DNA of 10,277 bases from an uncultured Dyadobacter sp. GTDB lineage: Bacteria > Bacteroidota > Bacteroidia > Cytophagales > Spirosomataceae. Made by a program: the position numbers and the translations under genes. The notes under the pieces were generated by a model. The model was given only the letters and a program-made list of their open reading frames with translations, was not told the origin of the DNA and searched no databases. The stretch's first letter is position 1; each line of letters begins with the position of its first letter. Below, in pieces: positions 7,530-10,277 of this stretch. The stretch spans positions 1 to 10,277 of the forward strand of contig CAMLNK010000060.1 in the NCBI GenBank assembly GCA_946481035.1, written 5' to 3'.

Positions 7530-8854
7530 GAGCATTCGTACTATTTACATTGATGATCGTTTCGGCGACCTGGTTATCGTGCGGTGATTCCCCTTCGCCG
7601 ACTCCTCCTGTTACCGGCGGCCATGAAGCACCGGAATTAAGCAGTTTCTCACCGCTCTCGGGCAAGAAGGGTGCTGTTATTAAAATACAGGGCAAGCATT
7701 TTGGAAGCGATGTTTCAAAAATTTCTCTGCAAATCAATGGCTTGAAAGCGACTGTCAATGCAGTTACTGATAACGAAATAACGGCGGTTGTACCCGACAA
7801 ATGCGGTTTAGGGAAGCTGGTACTAACCGTGAGTAGCAAAGAAGTGACATCTTCGGCGGCATTTCGCTACCTCTATACGGCCACTACGAGCTACTTTTCC
7901 GGCGGAGAACCCGGCTACGAGGATGGAACGCCGCAAAAATCGAAATTTGGGACATTGTACAACATTGCGACCGACAGCAAGGGTATTATGTTCGCAGCCG
8001 ACCTGGGTAATTGCATGGTGAGACGGATCGAAACGGACGGCAATACTTCCACCCTCGCAGGCGCGGCGCAGGGAGGGTTCAAGGATGGTAAGGGCAACCA
8101 GGCATTGATGAAGTTCCCGATCGGCATCGAGCTCGCACCCGACGGATCGGTGTTCGTCGCCGATCATCAAAACCACGCCATCAGAAAGATATTTCCCGAC
8201 GGCACACTGGTTACCGTGGCAGGCCGTCCTGACAATCCCGGCACTGCGGATGGCGGCGTGGGATCAGCCCAATTCAAAAAGCCTTACGGCGTAAAACTGG
8301 ACAAAACCGGCACGCTCTGGATCTGCGATACAGAGAATGGCCTGATCCGGAAACTTTCCGAAGGACAGGTGACCACTTTCGCCGGCAGTACGCCCGGTTA
8401 TGCGGATGGCAAACTGAGGGATGCAAAGTTTCATATGCCTTCCTATCTCAATTTCGACGAAAACGGCAACATTTTCATCGCCGACAAGCATAACCACTGC
8501 ATTCGGAAAATAACACCCGACGGCATGGTTACCACATTTGCCGGAACGCCCACCCAAAACGGGTACCGCGATGGCGAGGCAGGCCAGGCGATGTTCAATC
8601 AGCCGTGTAATATTCAGATTGATAAACTGGGTAATCTATATGTGAACGATCTTTGGAACCATTGCATCCGCCTCGTGTACCCGGACGGGTATGTGACCAC
8701 ACTCGCGGGCAAGGGCGGAACCGAAGGATACGAGGAAGGCCCGGGTGAAAAAGCACTTTTTAAACATCCGCAAGGGTGTACTTTGGACAAAGACGGAAAT
8801 CTTTTTGTTACAGATTCAGCTAACCAACGTATACGCAAGCTGACCATCGAATAA
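7526..8854 (+). CDS. Lipoprotein with IPT/TIG domain and six-repeat NHL beta-propeller
   Basis: The 442-residue product begins at a GTG that shares bases with the upstream TGA (GTGA, 7526-7529), which suggests translational coupling. The GTG is preferred over the in-frame ATG at 7553 because it supplies the Arg and full hydrophobic stretch of a signal peptide (MRAFVLFTLMIVSATWLSC). The putative lipidated Cys is C19. The lipobox WLSC is unusual, with Trp at -3. A Ser/Pro/Thr-rich linker follows (21-35). An IPT/TIG immunoglobulin-like domain covers about 36-116 (FSPLSGKKGAVIKIQGKHFG). Six NHL repeats of 52-55 residues run from about 130 to 442, each with G-[YF]-x-DG, then DxxGNxFVAD, then N-x-x-I-R-K-I and TxAG. 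NHL propellers usually mediate binding, though some are enzymes. The probable location is the outer membrane or cell surface. Position and overlap suggest a job shared with the upstream secreted propeller, but the ligand is unknown. Confidence 0.85.
   Translation: MRAFVLFTLMIVSATWLSCGDSPSPTPPVTGGHEAPELSSFSPLSGKKGAVIKIQGKHFGSDVSKISLQINGLKATVNAVTDNEITAVVPDKCGLGKLVLTVSSKEVTSSAAFRYLYTATTSYFSGGEPGYEDGTPQKSKFGTLYNIATDSKGIMFAADLGNCMVRRIETDGNTSTLAGAAQGGFKDGKGNQALMKFPIGIELAPDGSVFVADHQNHAIRKIFPDGTLVTVAGRPDNPGTADGGVGSAQFKKPYGVKLDKTGTLWICDTENGLIRKLSEGQVTTFAGSTPGYADGKLRDAKFHMPSYLNFDENGNIFIADKHNHCIRKITPDGMVTTFAGTPTQNGYRDGEAGQAMFNQPCNIQIDKLGNLYVNDLWNHCIRLVYPDGYVTTLAGKGGTEGYEEGPGEKALFKHPQGCTLDKDGNLFVTDSANQRIRKLTIE
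7913..8851 (+). repeat. Six in-frame NHL repeat units
   Basis: The coding sequence contains six consecutive degenerate units of about 156-165 bases. Their protein starts are near residues 130, 184, 239, 291, 346 and 401. Each begins with a GYxDG-like turn and carries an aspartate-rich beta-hairpin. The first five end in a T-L/F-AG motif. The last unit ends at the C-terminus with RIRKLTIE, so the sixth blade may be closed by an N-terminal strand from just after the TIG domain, near residues 117-125. The repeats have diverged at the DNA level and are unlikely to be recombination-prone. Confidence 0.8.
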
Positions 8855-8856
8855 AC

Positions 8857-9660
8857 ATGGCCATGACATTGTCAGAAATCTGGGTCTATCCCGTAAAATC
8901 CCTCGGCGGGATCAGGCTCACGAAAGCATTAACCGAAGAAAGAGGGCTCCGATACGATCGCCGGTGGATGATCATCGATGACGAAAACGTGTTCATCACC
9001 CAACGCGCGCATTTGAAAATGGCGCTCATAGACGTCGCATTGCTCGATGAGGGGCTGAAAATATTCCTGCGCGCCGAGCCGGACGATTTTGTACTCGTCC
9101 CCTACAAACCCGTAACCGCATTGCCCGTCACCGTGACGGTTTGGGACGACGCCGCCGAGGCGCTCACCGTTTCCGACGAGGCCGACGCCTGGCTCAGTCG
9201 GCAGCTGGGCCTGAACCTCCGGCTGGTAGCAATGCCCGATTCGACCGAAAGAAAGGCCGATCCGCGTTATGCACATCATAATGAGAATGTGAGCTTTGCC
9301 GACGGCTTTCCATACCTCGTCATTTCGCAGGCTTCGCTGGACGATTTGAACGGCCGCCTGGCCGAGCCGATTGAAATGCGGCGTTTCCGGCCGAATTTCG
9401 TCATTACCGGCACCGAGCCATTTGCCGAAGATCAATGGAAGCACATTACCATCGGCAACCTGCGTTTTGAAGTGGTGAAACCCTGCGCGCGTTGCGTGCT
9501 TACGACCATTAACCCCGAAACCGCGGAAAAGGGCGCGGAGCCTTTGAAAACCCTCGCAACCTACCGGCGGAACGGCAACAAGATATTATTCGGACAGAAT
9601 GTAACCGTGCAGGATTTTGGAGAATTGAAAGTAGGCGACCGACTTATGGTCCTTGAATAG
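8857..9660 (+). CDS. MOSC-domain protein of the YcbX/mARC type
   Basis: The 267-residue cytoplasmic protein has a MOSC N-terminal beta-barrel domain (about 1-125: LSEIWVYPVKSLGGI, then GLRYDRRWMIID and FITQR). A MOSC domain follows (about 140-267), with MRRFRPNFVITGTEPFAED (174-192) and the cysteine motif KPCARCVLTTINPETAEKG (208-226), ending in LKVGDRLMVLE. C210 and C213 lie where this family carries the cysteine that ligates the molybdenum cofactor. Family members such as E. coli YcbX and eukaryotic mARC reduce N-hydroxylated compounds, including base analogues, with an electron donor partner. No ferredoxin-like domain is fused here, so electrons would come from a separate protein. The ATG at 8857 lies 2 bp after the previous stop; a second ATG at 8863 is a possible alternative start. 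It is the last gene before the terminator at about 9660-9696. Confidence 0.9.
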   Translation: MAMTLSEIWVYPVKSLGGIRLTKALTEERGLRYDRRWMIIDDENVFITQRAHLKMALIDVALLDEGLKIFLRAEPDDFVLVPYKPVTALPVTVTVWDDAAEALTVSDEADAWLSRQLGLNLRLVAMPDSTERKADPRYAHHNENVSFADGFPYLVISQASLDDLNGRLAEPIEMRRFRPNFVITGTEPFAEDQWKHITIGNLRFEVVKPCARCVLTTINPETAEKGAEPLKTLATYRRNGNKILFGQNVTVQDFGELKVGDRLMVLE

Positions 9661-9696
9661 CCAAAAAAGCTCCGCTGACAACGGAGCCTTTTTGGC
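9660..9696. terminator. Bidirectional intrinsic terminator
   Basis: The 6-bp stem GCTCCG/CGGAGC (9669-9674 with 9682-9687) closes a 7-base loop. One A/C mismatch follows, then a 5-bp A/T stem (9663-9667 with 9689-9693) and CC/GG closing pairs. G9660, the last base of the MOSC stop codon, can pair with C9696. There is a T run on the plus strand and a run of six T on the minus strand, so it can end transcription from both the MOSC gene and the convergent lpxA. Confidence 0.85.
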
Positions 9697-9726
9697 ATTG
9701 TAGTTGATCTCATTAAAAACCACCCG

Positions 9727-9764
9727 GCTCATAGCCTAAGGCTTACAGCTTATAGCTTATAGCC
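9727..9764. repeat. Array of five GCTTATA-like 7-bp repeats
   Basis: Five back-to-back heptamers in phase start at 9727, 9734, 9741, 9748 and 9755: GCTCATA, GCCTAAG, GCTTACA, GCTTATA and GCTTATA, followed by GCC. The last two are identical and the others differ from them by one to three bases. Short inverted repeats sit inside the array: AGCCTAAGGCT (9733-9743) and GGCTCATAGCC (9726-9736). The array lies between the terminator and the end of lpxA, on the lpxA side. No function is known to me. Confidence 0.7.
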
Positions 9765-9778
9765 CCAAAAACCCCTCA

Positions 9779-10277
9779 TCAGGATTGCGCTTCTGTCTCG
9801 CTCGCTCCTGTTGTCTGGAACGGGCTTTTCATAATACCTCTTTCCGAGTTGCGGATAAAATTGATGATCTCATCCCGCTCGTCCGAAGGCGCCATTTCCA
9901 GCTCGATCTTTTGAAGTGCTTCTGCATTATTGAGGCCCTTCATGTAGACGTACCGGTAGATATTCTGGATCTCCGTGATCTGATCATTGGTATAGCCTCT
10001 TCTACGCAAGCCAACAGAATTGATACCCACATAAGAAATAGGCTCGCGCGCCGCTTTTGTAAACGGAGGAACATCTTTCCGCACCAGCGAAGCCCCCGAC
10101 ACAAATGCATGGATACCAATCTTCACAAATTGGTGTACGGCGCTCAATGCACTCACAATGGCCCAGTCGCCCACATGGACGTGCCCTGCCATTTGCACAT
10201 TATTACCTATAATAACGTTGTTTCCAACGCGGCAATCGTGCGCTACGTGTGCGTAAGCCATAATCAGGCAATCGGAA
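9779..10277 (-). CDS. lpxA: Acyl-ACP--UDP-N-acetylglucosamine O-acyltransferase LpxA, C-terminal part
   Basis: LpxA catalyses the first step of lipid A synthesis, moving a 3-hydroxyacyl chain from ACP to UDP-GlcNAc in the cytoplasm. The gene runs off the right edge: the frame stays open through 10277 with SDCLI before the first visible Met, and the family is about 260 residues, so roughly the last 165 are present. Visible are the left-handed beta-helix hexapeptides and the active-site segment MAYAHVAHDC, in which the second His aligns with catalytic H125 of E. coli. NNVQMAGHVHVGDWAIVSALSAVHQF and the Gly of VSGAS (aligned with E. coli G173) are also visible. The helical C-terminal domain follows (GLRRRGYTNDQITEIQNIYR through NFIRNSERGIM), with a short SPFQTTGASETEAQS tail. 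In Bacteroidota, lpxA usually follows an lpxC-fabZ fusion gene, which would lie outside this window. Confidence 0.95.
   Translation of the reverse strand, partial: SDCLIMAYAHVAHDCRVGNNVIIGNNVQMAGHVHVGDWAIVSALSAVHQFVKIGIHAFVSGASLVRKDVPPFTKAAREPISYVGINSVGLRRRGYTNDQITEIQNIYRYVYMKGLNNAEALQKIELEMAPSDERDEIINFIRNSERGIMKSPFQTTGASETEAQS

Noticed and set aside
8929..9444. 171-codon minus-strand frame inside the MOSC gene
   Set aside because: It is a shadow of a clear MOSC-domain gene with conserved motifs in the plus frame.
1..10277. Mobile element, CRISPR, defence island or phage content
   Set aside because: I saw no transposase, integrase, terminal inverted repeats, spaced direct repeats or defence-type domains. 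Gene content and base composition look uniform and chromosomal.

Overview
The window looks like chromosomal core sequence from a member of the Bacteroidota. The lineage is probably Cytophagales/Spirosomaceae (Dyadobacter-like), but that is an inference. The evidence is a type IX secretion (T9SS) C-terminal sorting domain, a Bacteroidota-style TamB, start codons without clear Shine-Dalgarno sequences, one TAnnTTTG-type promoter element, and moderately GC-rich coding sequence. I see no tRNA, rRNA, CRISPR array, insertion sequence, integrase or phage gene.

Layout: (1) Bases 1-215 hold the 3' end of an unidentified plus-strand gene. It converges on tamB, and the two stop regions overlap by 11 bp. 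(2) Bases 205-4809 (minus) encode a 1534-residue TamB/AsmA-like envelope protein. (3) A 69-bp divergent spacer with a probable promoter separates tamB from a plus-strand run of four closely packed genes: tsaD (4879-5877), a T9SS-secreted glucose/sorbosone dehydrogenase-like protein (5904-7529), a lipoprotein with an IPT/TIG domain and six NHL repeats (7526-8854), and a MOSC-domain protein of the YcbX/mARC type (8857-9660). The gaps are 26 bp, a 4-bp overlap and 2 bp, so the run is probably one transcription unit. (4) A good hairpin terminator (about 9660-9696), usable in both directions, ends the run. It is followed by a short array of 7-bp repeats (9727-9764). (5) Bases 9779-10277 (minus) hold the C-terminal part of lpxA, which continues past the right edge.

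Functionally the window mixes housekeeping genes (tRNA t6A modification, lipid A synthesis, envelope assembly) with two secreted or surface beta-propeller proteins whose genes overlap and may be translationally coupled. Nothing here amounts to a convincing undescribed system. The points most worth a second look are the overlapping propeller gene pair, the apparent PQQ-type enzyme with no cofactor genes nearby, and the heptad repeat array between the MOSC gene and lpxA.
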